Shown here: positions 53,944 to 64,000 of the stretch, one piece after another
Layout of the letters: every line of letters starts with the position of its first letter
Numbering within the stretch: position 1 is the stretch's first letter
Assembly: GCF_022549695.1 (NCBI RefSeq)
Contig: NZ_JAKZGS010000018.1
Location: forward strand, 24,321 to 88,320
Origin: Belliella calami
Lineage (GTDB): Bacteria > Bacteroidota > Bacteroidia > Cytophagales > Cyclobacteriaceae
Direction: 5' to 3'
Length of the DNA: 64,000 nucleotides
Notes under the pieces: generated by a model
Databases searched by the model: none
What the model was told of the DNA's origin: nothing
The model's input: the letters and a program-made list of their open reading frames with translations, nothing else
Translations under genes and position numbers: made by a program

Positions 53944-55272
53944 TTAGTTTTCTAAAAGCTCTTTGAACTTCTCTATTGTCAAAACTTCTTCTGTCAAGTC
54001 TATATTTTCTTTGACAAAGGTCAAAACTTTTTCGTTTTGGACAGATGTCATCATCTGCATGTAATTTTGTCCTTCATTCCCTTGAAGGTAATTGTCTACA
54101 AACATATCCATACTGTCTTCCAATTGTGCCCCTAAGCCTGAAGAAGCGAATTGCTCTCTAACCATTTCTTTGGTTTTTTCAACCACATCAGCATGTTCTG
54201 CTTTGATTTCGTTTTCTTGGGCTATTTCATTAGAAATGATTGTCCAAGACAGTTGCTTTGCATAGATAGGGTACTCTTGATCTACTTGCTCTTGAGTAAC
54301 TTTTCCTTCATTAGCTTTAAATAACCACTCTTTAAGGAATGATTCAGGAAGATCGATTTTTGTATTGGCAATCAGAGTTTCTTTGATCTTTTCATCACTG
54401 TAAACTTTGATTTCTTTATTGTAATTTTCTGACATGATGGAATTTACTTTTTCCAAAAACGCCTCTTCTGATTCTACTTGGTTTGGTCCGAATACTTTAT
54501 CAAAAAACTCTTGGTTTAGTTCTGCCAATTCAGTTCTGTTGATATTTTGTACTACAAAAGTGAATTTGCCTGAAAGTTTTTCAACTTCAGACTCTTCTAC
54601 TCCAACTGTCTCAGCTAGGTCTTCTTTGATGGCTTTGGATGGATCAAATTCTACGATATCACCTTTTTTCAAACCTATGAATTTCTTCAATGACCTGCCG
54701 TCAACCTTAGATAAAGGAAGAGAGAAAGTTTTCTCAAAATCACCATCTACAGCCTTGATGTCACCATATATAAAGTCTCCTTCTTGGCTTTCTTCTGGAT
54801 TTGTCATTTTCCCATATTGGCTACGAAGATTTTGAACAGCATCATTGATGGTTTCTTTGTCCATCTCTACGCTGTAGCTAGTAGCGTTGGTGTTTTTGTC
54901 AACAGAAATTTTCACATCTTCAACAAAACCGATTTTGTATTCAAAGTCAAATTCTTTTTGAGTGTTCCAATCAATTTTATCAGCATCCTCAATTACCGGA
55001 AGTGGATCCCCCAATATTTTAAAAGTTTGGGCTTTCAGATAATCATTTAAAGAAGTAGAAAGGATGCTATTGATTTCATCCACCAATACGGAAGTTCCGT
55101 AAAGTTTTTTTACCATCGTAACTGGCGCTTTACCAGGTCTAAAGCCTTTGATATTGGCTTTCCTTGCGTATTCTTTAACTTTAGCATCAACCTTTGGTTG
55201 ATAATCTGCTTCATTTAACTTAATTTTAACTGAAGCTTGATTTGCTGAATGCTTGTCTAATGTGATTTCCAA
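53944..55272 (-). CDS. tig: Trigger factor
   Basis: 442 residues. N-terminal ribosome-binding domain with the GFRPGKAPVTMVKKLYG signature (docking on ribosomal protein L23), a short PPIase-like middle domain about 155-240 that lacks a clear FKBP core, and a long helical C-terminal chaperone domain. Cytosolic ribosome-associated chaperone. Position next to clpP and clpX is the common bacterial arrangement. Confidence 0.92.
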   Translation of the reverse strand: MEITLDKHSANQASVKIKLNEADYQPKVDAKVKEYARKANIKGFRPGKAPVTMVKKLYGTSVLVDEINSILSTSLNDYLKAQTFKILGDPLPVIEDADKIDWNTQKEFDFEYKIGFVEDVKISVDKNTNATSYSVEMDKETINDAVQNLRSQYGKMTNPEESQEGDFIYGDIKAVDGDFEKTFSLPLSKVDGRSLKKFIGLKKGDIVEFDPSKAIKEDLAETVGVEESEVEKLSGKFTFVVQNINRTELAELNQEFFDKVFGPNQVESEEAFLEKVNSIMSENYNKEIKVYSDEKIKETLIANTKIDLPESFLKEWLFKANEGKVTQEQVDQEYPIYAKQLSWTIISNEIAQENEIKAEHADVVEKTKEMVREQFASSGLGAQLEDSMDMFVDNYLQGNEGQNYMQMMTSVQNEKVLTFVKENIDLTEEVLTIEKFKELLEN

Positions 55273-55382
55273 GGTATTTTGATTTTGATTTGTCTTTAAC
55301 TAAAAACCCCCAATCTCTTTTCTTCATTCGAATAGCTTAAAGCTTTTTCGAAATCGGAACCGTGATTGAGGGTTTGAAAACG

Positions 55383-55464
55383 TGCGGATAGAGGGACTCG
55401 AACCCCCATGCCTTACGGCGCTAGATCCTAAGTCTAGTGCGTCTACCAATTTCGCCACATCCGC
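55383..55464 (-). tRNA. tRNA-Leu(UAG)
   Basis: Read on the minus strand: acceptor GCGGATG pairing with the 3' TATCCGC (one G-U), a D-arm with GGTAGAC, anticodon stem CTAGA/TCTAG around loop CTTAGGA giving anticodon UAG (leucine CUN codons), a long variable arm with a GCC/GGC stem, and T-loop GGTTCGAGTCC. Discriminator is A. CCA is not encoded. Located between tig and rel; no integrated element adjoins it. Confidence 0.95.
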
Positions 55465-55599
55465 TTATCTAATGTGGATGCAAAGGTAATAATGAATTTC
55501 AAACTTGCAAAAGTAGAGTGAAAAAAAATCAAAAAAATGTTAGAAAAAATATTTAGACCCCATTTTATTTAAATACGGAATTGTTTTACCTTCGAATAT

Positions 55600-57825
55600 A
55601 TGATACAAGTTGATCTAGAAGAAGAAAGAAAAGAGATCCTAAAGAGATATAGGAAACTGTTAAAGTTGGCTAAGCCATTACTCAAGTCTGGAGACGCAAA
55701 GATTATCAAAAAAGCTTTTAATGTTTCCAATGAGGCTCACAAAGAGATGAGAAGAAAGTCTGGAGAGCCTTATATTTATCATCCATTGGAGGTTGCCCTT
55801 GTCTGTGTTGAAGAAATTGGCTTGGGACCGACCAGTATCGTAGCAGCGCTCCTTCATGATGTGGTAGAAGACACGGATTGGGAATTGGAGGACATTGAAA
55901 GGGAGTTTGGTGTGAAAGTCACACAGATTATTGATGGACTAACCAAAATCTCAGGTGTATTTGATTATGGATCTTCCCAGCAGGCTGAGAATTTTAGGAA
56001 AATGCTTCTCACACTTTCAGATGATGTGAGGGTTATATTGATAAAAATTGCCGATAGGTTAAATAATATGAGAACTCTTGGTAGTATGCCAAGACACAAA
56101 CAGCTCAAGATTGCATCCGAGACAATGTATTTGTATGCTCCATTGGCACATAGGCTCGGATTATATACTATCAAGTCAGAGTTGGAGGACCTTTATTTAA
56201 AGTATACAGATACTGAGACCTACAACTTTATTGTAGAAAAAATCAACGAAACTAGGCTTTCCAGAAATAAATTTATCAAAAGCTTCATTGCTCCAATGGA
56301 AGAAGAGTTGACCGAACAAGGATACAATTTCACTATCAAAGGAAGACCAAAGTCTATTTATTCTATTTACAACAAAATGAAAAAGCAAAATATACCTTTC
56401 GAAGAAGTGTATGATCTTTTTGCCGTTAGAATTATTGTAGATACAGAAGTTGAAAATGAAAAGGCAGATTGTTGGCAGGTATATTCCGTGGTGACAGATT
56501 TTTATAGGCCGAATCCCGATAGATTGCGAGACTGGATAAGTACACCTAGGACTAATGGGTATGAATCGCTTCATACCACTGTAATGAGTAATACAGGGCA
56601 ATGGGTAGAAGTTCAAATCAGAAGCCAGCGAATGGACGATATTGCAGAGCGCGGTTATGCAGCACACTGGAAGTACAAGGACAAGGATTCATCTACGACA
56701 AAAGCGTCCACAGGATTGGATGACTGGATTACACAGGTTAGGACATTGTTAGAATCCAATGATGGATCGGCAATTGAGTTTATGGATGACTTTAGGGGGA
56801 ATCTATTTCATGATGAAGTTTTTGTCTTTACTCCAAAAGGTGATCTCAAAGTAATGCCTATAGGTGCTACAGCATTGGATTTTGCATTTGAAATTCATAC
56901 TGAAGTAGGTGCTAAATGCATTGGTGCCAAAGTAAACCAGAAATTGGTTTCTATCAATCACAAGCTTAAGAATGGTGATCAAGTAGAAATACTCACGTCA
57001 AACAAACAAAAACCAACGGAAGATTGGCTGCATGTAGTAGTGACTTCCCGAGCCAAAGCAAAAATCAAAGATGCTTTAAGGGAAGAGAAAAAGTCCTCCA
57101 TTTTGGATGGTAAAGAGATAGTCCAAAGGAAATTAAAGCAAATGAAGCTTGATTTCAATTCTGAAGTCGTGGAGCAATTAAGAGCCTATTTTGAAACTAA
57201 AACAGCAAATGAGTTTTATTATAAAGTAGGGAAAGGAATAATTGAATCTACTTCTATCAAAGGTTTCAAGGATTTCAAAGAGGAAAAAAGGCAGAAAGGA
57301 AAAGCTTCTTTCGAAGTTGTAAAAGACGAGTCAAGCTTTACCAAAGAGATCAAAAACTTAAAAGGACCAGATCATGACCAGTTACTGATAGGTGAAGATA
57401 TGGACGTGGTCGATTATGTGCTTGCAAAATGCTGTAATCCAATCCCAGGAGATGATGTATTTGGGTTTGTAACAGTCAATGAAGGGATTAAAATCCATCG
57501 CACTTCTTGTCCCAATGCTTTGGAATTGTTGTCCAATCATGGCAATAGGGTCATAAAAGCCAAGTGGACTAGTCAGCAAGAAATAGCATTCTTGGCGGGA
57601 TTGAGGATTGTAGGTACTGATAGGGTAGGATTGATAAACGATGTAACGAAAGTTATTTCAAACGAGCTAAAAGTCAACATGAGGTCTATTACGGTAGATT
57701 CTGACGCTGGAATTTTTGAAGGTACTATCAAACTGTATGTTCATAGTACCCAACATTTGGAAAAATTAATGGAAAATTTGGGAAAAGTGGAGGGCATTAT
57801 AAAAATAACAAGGTTTGATTATTAG
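55600..57825 (+). CDS. rel: Bifunctional (p)ppGpp synthetase/hydrolase (Rel/SpoT type)
   Basis: 741 residues. HD hydrolase domain with YIYHPLEVA and LLHDVVEDT, synthetase domain with FAVRII, the G-loop GYESLHTTV and a basic RLRDWI segment (the RxKD-like type of bifunctional enzymes), then TGS (about 400-460) and C-terminal ACT (about 665-741). It makes and degrades (p)ppGpp in the stringent response. A TACCTTCG element sits only 6 bp before the ATG, so the leader may be nearly absent. Bacteroidota often carry this single long Rel. Confidence 0.95.
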   Translation: MIQVDLEEERKEILKRYRKLLKLAKPLLKSGDAKIIKKAFNVSNEAHKEMRRKSGEPYIYHPLEVALVCVEEIGLGPTSIVAALLHDVVEDTDWELEDIEREFGVKVTQIIDGLTKISGVFDYGSSQQAENFRKMLLTLSDDVRVILIKIADRLNNMRTLGSMPRHKQLKIASETMYLYAPLAHRLGLYTIKSELEDLYLKYTDTETYNFIVEKINETRLSRNKFIKSFIAPMEEELTEQGYNFTIKGRPKSIYSIYNKMKKQNIPFEEVYDLFAVRIIVDTEVENEKADCWQVYSVVTDFYRPNPDRLRDWISTPRTNGYESLHTTVMSNTGQWVEVQIRSQRMDDIAERGYAAHWKYKDKDSSTTKASTGLDDWITQVRTLLESNDGSAIEFMDDFRGNLFHDEVFVFTPKGDLKVMPIGATALDFAFEIHTEVGAKCIGAKVNQKLVSINHKLKNGDQVEILTSNKQKPTEDWLHVVVTSRAKAKIKDALREEKKSSILDGKEIVQRKLKQMKLDFNSEVVEQLRAYFETKTANEFYYKVGKGIIESTSIKGFKDFKEEKRQKGKASFEVVKDESSFTKEIKNLKGPDHDQLLIGEDMDVVDYVLAKCCNPIPGDDVFGFVTVNEGIKIHRTSCPNALELLSNHGNRVIKAKWTSQQEIAFLAGLRIVGTDRVGLINDVTKVISNELKVNMRSITVDSDAGIFEGTIKLYVHSTQHLEKLMENLGKVEGIIKITRFDY

Positions 57826-58076
57826 TTGAATTTTGAAATTGTTCATCATTAGAAAAGTTTTTTCAAACTTCACTTCTGATTTTCAAAAAAGACGTATTCA
57901 TAATTAAGTTCTATTACTTCTAAAAGGTAAAGTGATACTTGATCAAAATATATAAAGTAAAGATTATCCGCATTCTAATTTGGAGTATTTGAAAATCGGT
58001 TTAATTATGGATGATTATATTTATTTGAATCATTTCTAAATAAGAACAGTTATATTTGAAACAAAAAAAAGAGACG

Positions 58077-58544
58077 ATGGCCTTGAATGAATCCCTATAT
58101 GAAGAGGTAAAGAAAATTTTTACAGCCTATTTGGAAAATAAAAAACTTCGAAGGACTCCTGAGCGTTATGCTATTCTTGAAGAGATTTATGGAAGGGGAG
58201 GGCATTTTGATGTAGAATCGCTATACATCAGCATGAAGAATAAAAACTATCGAGTGAGCCGGGCAACGGTATATAATACGCTCGATTTGCTGGTAGAATG
58301 TGATTTGGTTACGAAGCATCAGTTTGGACAAAACCTTGCACAGTATGAAAAATCTTACGGATACAAACAACACGACCACTTGATTTGTATAGACTGTAAT
58401 CAAGTAAAGGAGTTTTGCGACCCAAGAATCCAAAACATTCAGAATACAGTAGGAGAGATCCTTAATTTTAAAGTATTGCATCATTCCTTGATTCTTTACG
58501 GTAATTGTACCAAAGAAAAATGTGAACATAAACCAATTATATGA
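58077..58544 (+). CDS. fur: Fur-family metalloregulator
   Basis: 155 residues from ATG 58077 (a TTG at 58056 is less likely). Winged-helix DNA-binding domain ([36 protein letters not shown]) and a dimerisation domain with zinc cysteines ICIDC plus NCTKEKC, and HDHLICIDC typical of Fur/PerR/Zur. Which metal or peroxide it senses cannot be decided. Its stop overlaps the start of the STAS gene (ATGA), and purA follows. Confidence 0.9.
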   Translation: MALNESLYEEVKKIFTAYLENKKLRRTPERYAILEEIYGRGGHFDVESLYISMKNKNYRVSRATVYNTLDLLVECDLVTKHQFGQNLAQYEKSYGYKQHDHLICIDCNQVKEFCDPRIQNIQNTVGEILNFKVLHHSLILYGNCTKEKCEHKPII

Positions 58545-58885
58545 AACTAACATATCAATCCGAAGAAAAAGAAACTACTCACTTTTTGTTTATTCAAGGT
58601 GATTTAATTGGAGATGATGTAGGCCCGAAACTTGTCGAAATCGTGACAAACGCGGTCAATGATAAGATCAAAAATTTTGTCATTGATCTAAAAGAAGTAA
58701 GGTATATTTCTTCGAGTGGTATTGGTGTTTTGATCACAATGCTTACCAAAATGAGAAACTCAGGTGGGGAAGTTTACTTAACTTCCCCGTCAGAACATGT
58801 CAAAAAACTTTTAATAATTACAAAGTTAAATAACATCTTTACTGTATTTGATTCTCTTGACGAGGCAAAGGAAAGCTTAAAGTAA
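58541..58885 (+). CDS. STAS-domain anti-sigma-factor antagonist
   Basis: 114 residues of one STAS domain, with the phosphorylatable serine region [16 protein letters not shown] preceded by [10 protein letters not shown]. Similar to SpoIIAA/RsbV, but no anti-sigma kinase or phosphatase is adjacent. Overlaps fur by 4 bp, and the order fur-STAS-purA suggests one transcript. Confidence 0.88.
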   Translation: MKLTYQSEEKETTHFLFIQGDLIGDDVGPKLVEIVTNAVNDKIKNFVIDLKEVRYISSSGIGVLITMLTKMRNSGGEVYLTSPSEHVKKLLIITKLNNIFTVFDSLDEAKESLK

Positions 58886-59005
58886 TATTATCAACTAGTT
58901 TAAGCTGATTTTCGAGTTTTCAATAATAAATAACTTGAATTCCTTGCAATTTTTTAACCTTATTCCAAACTTCGCTCCTCAAAAATAAAACAAACAATTA
59001 AGTAA

Positions 59006-60289
<1,284 letters not shown>

Positions 60290-60310
60290 AAAAAACAGAG
60301 CTTAGTTAAG

Positions 60311-60345
60311 AAGGCTTTTGAGTTATCTCGAAAGCCTTTTTTTAT
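60311..60345 (+). terminator. Terminator of purA
   Basis: AAGGCTTTTGAG/CTCGAAAGCCTT, a 12-bp stem with one mismatch or G-T pair, a 4-nt loop and a T7 run, 22 bp after the stop. Confidence 0.85.
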
Positions 60346-60407
60346 TTTAATTCAAATTGTATAATTTACAAATTGATACAATATCCTTACTAACTTCCTT
60401 TTGCCAA

Positions 60408-62756
60408 ATGGCATATAATCCAAAAATAAACTATTCAATATTTTTCATTCTCCTCATTGCAAATTGTTTTGCTATAAAAACTTACGGACAAATTGGTTTT
60501 CCATATTGTGAAACTTTTGATGGAGGGAGTACACAATCATCTACTGTCTTCGGTGGGAGTGCTGTTTTAAATTCTGGAGTATTGAGACTGACGAGTAATC
60601 AAAATGATCAAAGTGGTTTTGTTTATATTGATATGCCTTTTTCATCAACATTTGGAATTAAGGCATCTTTTGAATATTTCTGTTATGGAGGCACTGGTGC
60701 TGACGGTTTGACAGCTTTTCTTTTTGATGCAGCTATAGCGAACTTTTCACCAGGCGGGTTCGGAGGCTCCTTGGGTTATGCAAGAAGGGATAGTGAAGCA
60801 GGGCTTTCGGGAGCTTATCTAGGAATTGGTTTTGATACTTTTGGAAATTTTGGAAATAACACACAAGGAAAAATCGGAGGATTCCCAGGAAACGAAGGTG
60901 GTTTTCATCCAAATTCAATTGTTGTAAGAGGTCCTGGTCAAGGGATTTCTGGGTATCAATATATTGTTGGAAAAAAAGTAAATGAGGGTGGGATATTTGG
61001 TTTGCCTGAAACTCAAAGATTTTCTTTGAGTTCAGGTGGTCAAGGAACGAATAGGATTGTTAATCCACAGATTCCTGGTTACAGACAAGTTTTTTTGAAT
61101 CTCGAACCCAATCCGAATGATGTAGGCTATTTATTGACCGTAGAAATGTTAGTCACCACCGAAGCGGGTAATCCAAGGTCTGTGACTATTTTTAATCAAG
61201 AACCTTATCCTTTTGAAGCCCCAGAAGAATTGAAAATAGGATTTGCGGCCTCGACTGGTGGAGAAAATAATTTTCATGAGATTAGAAATGTTATTGTCGA
61301 AGTTTCCAACCAAGAGGGACTAACGAATCCAGAAGGAGTAGATATTGATGATATTGCGTCTTGCGCTGGTCAGGAAAATACTTTTGACCTATTTAATTCA
61401 AATATCATTCTCCCAAATGAAAATTCAAACCTAAGATGCGTCCAATTTTATGAGACGATAGAAGAAATTCAGGCTGAAGAGGAAGATGTTTGTTCACAAG
61501 GTAGTTGTAGGGCTGAAAATCGAGAATTGATTTTAGCAGAAGGGGTTTTTAGGTCAGATCAGAGTGGTGGAGGTTTTACATTTTTTCCAAATCCTGAATT
61601 TGTTAATGAGTATGTAGAGGTTTTTTATACAATAACTGACAGTTATGGGAAAAGGTCTTTAGGAAACAAATTAAGATTGTTAGTTCAGGAATCACCATCA
61701 CCTGTTCGTATAGAAAGTGAAAACTTTTCACCTAGCCAAGATGAGATTCGACTCTGCGAAGGGCAAACTGTAAATTTTAAAGCCTTAGGTGATGAAACTT
61801 ACAACAGGTTTGAATGGTTTTTTAACAATGAATTAATTGCTGATGATTTAGGGGGTTCAATAGAAGCTTCGACCCCAGGAGAGTATAAAGTTCTTGCCTT
61901 TAATGGTAAAAATTGTCCTGCAGAATCAAATATTGTTTCTATTGTAAATCCAGATTTACCGGAACTTGAAATTGACAGTCCTGTAGTTGGCTGTTTGCCA
62001 GGAGAAGGTGTGGATCTTAGAATATTTATTACAGATTATAATGAAGACCTATTTGATTATGAAATAAAGAGTCAAGAGGGAGTTCAGTTGACTAATGAAG
62101 AACTTTCCCAGGTTTCAAATTCTGGAGAATATTTATTTAGGTTCAAGCATAAGGATTTAACTTGCTGGTCTGAAGAGATTGTTTTTCAAGTGATCATAGT
62201 AGATGAGCCAGTTGTTTCTAGTTTTGATTATGAAGTTGACGGAACTGGTATAAAAACAGATGAACAAGGAGGGATCTTTATTGATGATCCAATCAGGTTC
62301 ACTAGTGAATCTACAGGAGGTGCTGTCAGTTGGTTTTGGGATTTTGGAGATGGAAGCACAAGTATAGAAGAAACGCCAATTCACGTATTTGGACAAAAAG
62401 GGGATTTTGAAGTGGCTTTAACTATAATGAATGAGCTTGGATGTGAAGATACATTTATAAAAGAATTGTCTTTGACGCAATCTTTCCGTGTGATGTACCC
62501 GACAGGGTTTACACCTACTCAGACGGAAAATCAATTTTTCAAACCAAAGTTTAAAGGGATTATTACAATGGAGCTTAGTATTTTTAATTTATGGGGGAAT
62601 TTGGTTTTTCAAACTAGCGATGTGAATTCAGAAGGTTGGGATGGTCAGGTCAATGGAGAGTTGATGCCAGGTGGGAGTTATGTTTATAAAGTGAAAATGG
62701 AATCCATTGATGGAGATCTGATTGAAGAAAGTGGGAGGTTTCTATTAATAAGATGA
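60408..62756 (+). CDS. T9SS type-B secreted protein with L-type lectin-like and PKD domains
   Basis: 782 residues from ATG 60408; a TTG at 60357 gives an unusual N terminus. Signal peptide ends TYGQ. Residues about 30-290 form an L-type lectin-like sandwich (ADGLTAFLFD, GGSLGYARRD, YLGIGFDTFGNF). Ig-like segments follow, then a PKD domain about 610-690 (SWFWDFGDGSTSIEETPIHVF), and a C-terminal gliding-type sorting domain with FTPTQTENQFF, WGNLVFQT, GWDGQVNG and GGSYVYKVKM. It should be exported by type IX secretion and held at the surface. Stop overlaps the PorP/SprF gene by 4 bp. Confidence 0.88.
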   Translation: MAYNPKINYSIFFILLIANCFAIKTYGQIGFPYCETFDGGSTQSSTVFGGSAVLNSGVLRLTSNQNDQSGFVYIDMPFSSTFGIKASFEYFCYGGTGADGLTAFLFDAAIANFSPGGFGGSLGYARRDSEAGLSGAYLGIGFDTFGNFGNNTQGKIGGFPGNEGGFHPNSIVVRGPGQGISGYQYIVGKKVNEGGIFGLPETQRFSLSSGGQGTNRIVNPQIPGYRQVFLNLEPNPNDVGYLLTVEMLVTTEAGNPRSVTIFNQEPYPFEAPEELKIGFAASTGGENNFHEIRNVIVEVSNQEGLTNPEGVDIDDIASCAGQENTFDLFNSNIILPNENSNLRCVQFYETIEEIQAEEEDVCSQGSCRAENRELILAEGVFRSDQSGGGFTFFPNPEFVNEYVEVFYTITDSYGKRSLGNKLRLLVQESPSPVRIESENFSPSQDEIRLCEGQTVNFKALGDETYNRFEWFFNNELIADDLGGSIEASTPGEYKVLAFNGKNCPAESNIVSIVNPDLPELEIDSPVVGCLPGEGVDLRIFITDYNEDLFDYEIKSQEGVQLTNEELSQVSNSGEYLFRFKHKDLTCWSEEIVFQVIIVDEPVVSSFDYEVDGTGIKTDEQGGIFIDDPIRFTSESTGGAVSWFWDFGDGSTSIEETPIHVFGQKGDFEVALTIMNELGCEDTFIKELSLTQSFRVMYPTGFTPTQTENQFFKPKFKGIITMELSIFNLWGNLVFQTSDVNSEGWDGQVNGELMPGGSYVYKVKMESIDGDLIEESGRFLLIR

Positions 62757-63775
62757 GAATTAGTTCCTTATTCTTTATTTTGTTTTTGCTTCTCATATTT
62801 GCAGTAAAGGCGCAAGATGTCCAGTTTTCACAATTTTATTCAGCTCCTCTATATCTAAACCCTGCATTTGCAGGTAGTTCAGAAATGACAAGGGTTGGAT
62901 TCAATTTTAGAAATCAATGGCCTTCTCTCGATCAGACATTTGTTGTTTTTTCAGCTTATGCAGATGGCTTTATCCAAGAGAAGAACTCTGGCTTGGGGTT
63001 GGTTGTGAATGGAAGTAGAGAAAGCTTTACAGGGTTTCAAAATTCTGAGATAGGACTGCTTTATTCATATCGGTTGAGAGTGGGGGAAAAAGGATTTTTG
63101 CATATGGGTATTCAAGTTTCTTACGCTGCAAGGTCTGCAAGTTTTGATGATATTATATTAAGTACACAACTGGATATAGATAGAGGTGTGATAACTCCCG
63201 GAAATAGTCTTGTTAATCCAGATGAAAGACAAAGATCTTTTGCTGATTTGCACTCTGGGTTGTTATATTATAATGAAAAGATTTGGTTTGGTGCTTCTGC
63301 ACATCATTTGTTAAGGCCTGAACTCTCTTTTCTACACGATGATCAATTTCGGCTGCCCATCAAGTATTCATTCCATGGAGGGATCAAGTTTGATTTGGAA
63401 TCAGGTTTTATAAATGATTATTTCAATAATACAAGACAAGAAAGAACAGTCGCGATTGCCTTCAATTATAAGAATCAAGGTGTGTTTGATCAGTTGGATG
63501 TTGGGACAGAGTTTTATTTTGAGCCAATTATTTTAGGAATTTGGTATAGAGGGTTGCCAACACAGTTTAGGCTACCAAACAATGAAGCATTAATAGGACT
63601 GTTGGGGATTACACTTAAAAAAGGCCTTGATATTGGTTATAGTTATGATTTTACCTTGTCTCAATTAGGCTGGAGGAATTCTGGAGGTGCTCATGAAGTT
63701 TCAGTTAGATATTCTTTTGTAGATGAATTTGTGAATAGGAGGCAAATTAAAAGGTTACCAACATTTCGATACTAA
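62753..63775 (+). CDS. PorP/SprF family type IX secretion membrane protein
   Basis: 340 residues with a signal peptide (KAQD) and an outer-membrane barrel pattern (FSQFYSAPLYLNPAFAGSS is the family opening, then NFRNQWPSL and the closing EVSVRYSFVDEF). In gliding bacteria SprF-like proteins help export specific type-B cargo. It overlaps the lectin/PKD cargo gene by 4 bp, so the two are very likely a cargo and its dedicated membrane partner. Confidence 0.92.
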   Translation: MRISSLFFILFLLLIFAVKAQDVQFSQFYSAPLYLNPAFAGSSEMTRVGFNFRNQWPSLDQTFVVFSAYADGFIQEKNSGLGLVVNGSRESFTGFQNSEIGLLYSYRLRVGEKGFLHMGIQVSYAARSASFDDIILSTQLDIDRGVITPGNSLVNPDERQRSFADLHSGLLYYNEKIWFGASAHHLLRPELSFLHDDQFRLPIKYSFHGGIKFDLESGFINDYFNNTRQERTVAIAFNYKNQGVFDQLDVGTEFYFEPIILGIWYRGLPTQFRLPNNEALIGLLGITLKKGLDIGYSYDFTLSQLGWRNSGGAHEVSVRYSFVDEFVNRRQIKRLPTFRY

Positions 63776-63954
63776 TATTATTTCAAAACTTTTCTACTTG
63801 GTTTTCAGGTATTTTGGTAATGTTGTAAAAATACTTTGTTAAGAGTAGTTGTAAATTTGGGAAAAAGTTGCAGTTTTGCAATCCCAAACGGGGGAAAGGT
63901 TGACACAGAAACACAGCAAGGGCAAAAAAGAAGTAAATATTTTCAATCTTTTTT

Positions 63955-63984
63955 TTGCGGTTTTAAAAAACATTCCTACCTTTG
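63955..63984 (+). promoter_or_regulatory. Strong promoter firing out of the window
   Basis: TTG at 63955-63957, exactly 19 bp spacer, TACCTTTG at 63977-63984: the best match to the Bacteroidota consensus in the window. Upstream is a T-rich run. The product is beyond 64000; such sequences often precede rRNA or other highly expressed genes, which cannot be judged here. Nothing else is recognised in 63776-63954. Confidence 0.75.
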
Positions 63985-64000
63985 CAAACCCAACTCGTAA

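Noticed and set aside
55383..55464. tRNA-Leu as an integration site
   Set aside because: Neighbours are core genes (tig, rel) and no partial tRNA repeat or integrase is present.

Overview
The window is a chromosomal segment of a Bacteroidota bacterium, most likely order Cytophagales and close to Cyclobacteriaceae (Algoriphagus/Belliella-like). The evidence is two SusC/SusD outer-membrane pairs, a type IX secretion cargo protein next to a PorP/SprF protein, LytS/LytTR signalling, many SPII lipoproteins, AT-rich intergenic DNA, and promoters of the Bacteroidota TTG-N19-21-TAnnTTTG type. Family assignments come from reading the translated sequences; no database search was run.

Layout. 0-8 kb: a lipoprotein, guanine deaminase, a LytS/LytTR two-component system divergent from a TonB-dependent outer-membrane barrel, pyruvate dehydrogenase E1 beta and a periplasmic rhodanese. 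8-26 kb: mainly housekeeping genes, namely a phosphodiesterase, a 45-residue basic protein divergent from hisS, YbaB, a glycosyltransferase, PspC, a TPR lipoprotein, glycosylasparaginase-cutC, a CBS protein, NfeD, a LysM/RlpA-like protein, a TIGR02757 protein, an M24 peptidase lipoprotein, an amidohydrolase, a DUF2911 lipoprotein and a CDP-alcohol phosphatidyltransferase. 26.4-32.4 kb: an AT-rich stretch holding a 150-bp MITE-like element, then the first SusC/SusD/lipoprotein operon. 32.5-40.7 kb: the most accessory-looking part, with a YtrA-type GntR/ABC operon, a 5'-truncated thioredoxin, a DUF4143 ATPase behind tandem 32-bp repeats, dinB divergent from a LexA-like XRE/S24 regulator with a perfect palindrome between them, ogt, and a GNAT gene followed by a broken GNAT remnant. 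40.7-49.9 kb: queE behind a candidate preQ1 riboswitch, an OmpA/PD40 lipoprotein-like protein, and the second SusC/SusD operon. 50-60.3 kb: core genes (queD-like, lpxB, clpX, clpP, tig, tRNA-Leu, bifunctional Rel, Fur, STAS, purA). 60.3-64 kb: a T9SS type-B lectin/PKD protein overlapping a PorP/SprF gene, then a strong promoter that fires out of the window.

How the parts fit together. Trigger factor, ClpP and ClpX form a protein quality-control block. queE and queD are two separately placed steps of 7-deazaguanine synthesis, although the QueD-like protein carries the active-site spacing of eukaryotic pyruvoyl-tetrahydropterin synthase. DinB, the S24 regulator and Ogt suggest a DNA-damage cluster. 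The two SusCD operons have no glycoside hydrolase, sigma or anti-sigma gene beside them, so their substrates cannot be read from context.

The observations most worth checking are the preQ1-I riboswitch candidate that re-sets the queE start, the MITE-like element with a 10-bp target duplication and short relatives in other intergenic regions, the dinB operator, and the tandem repeats over the DUF4143 promoter.
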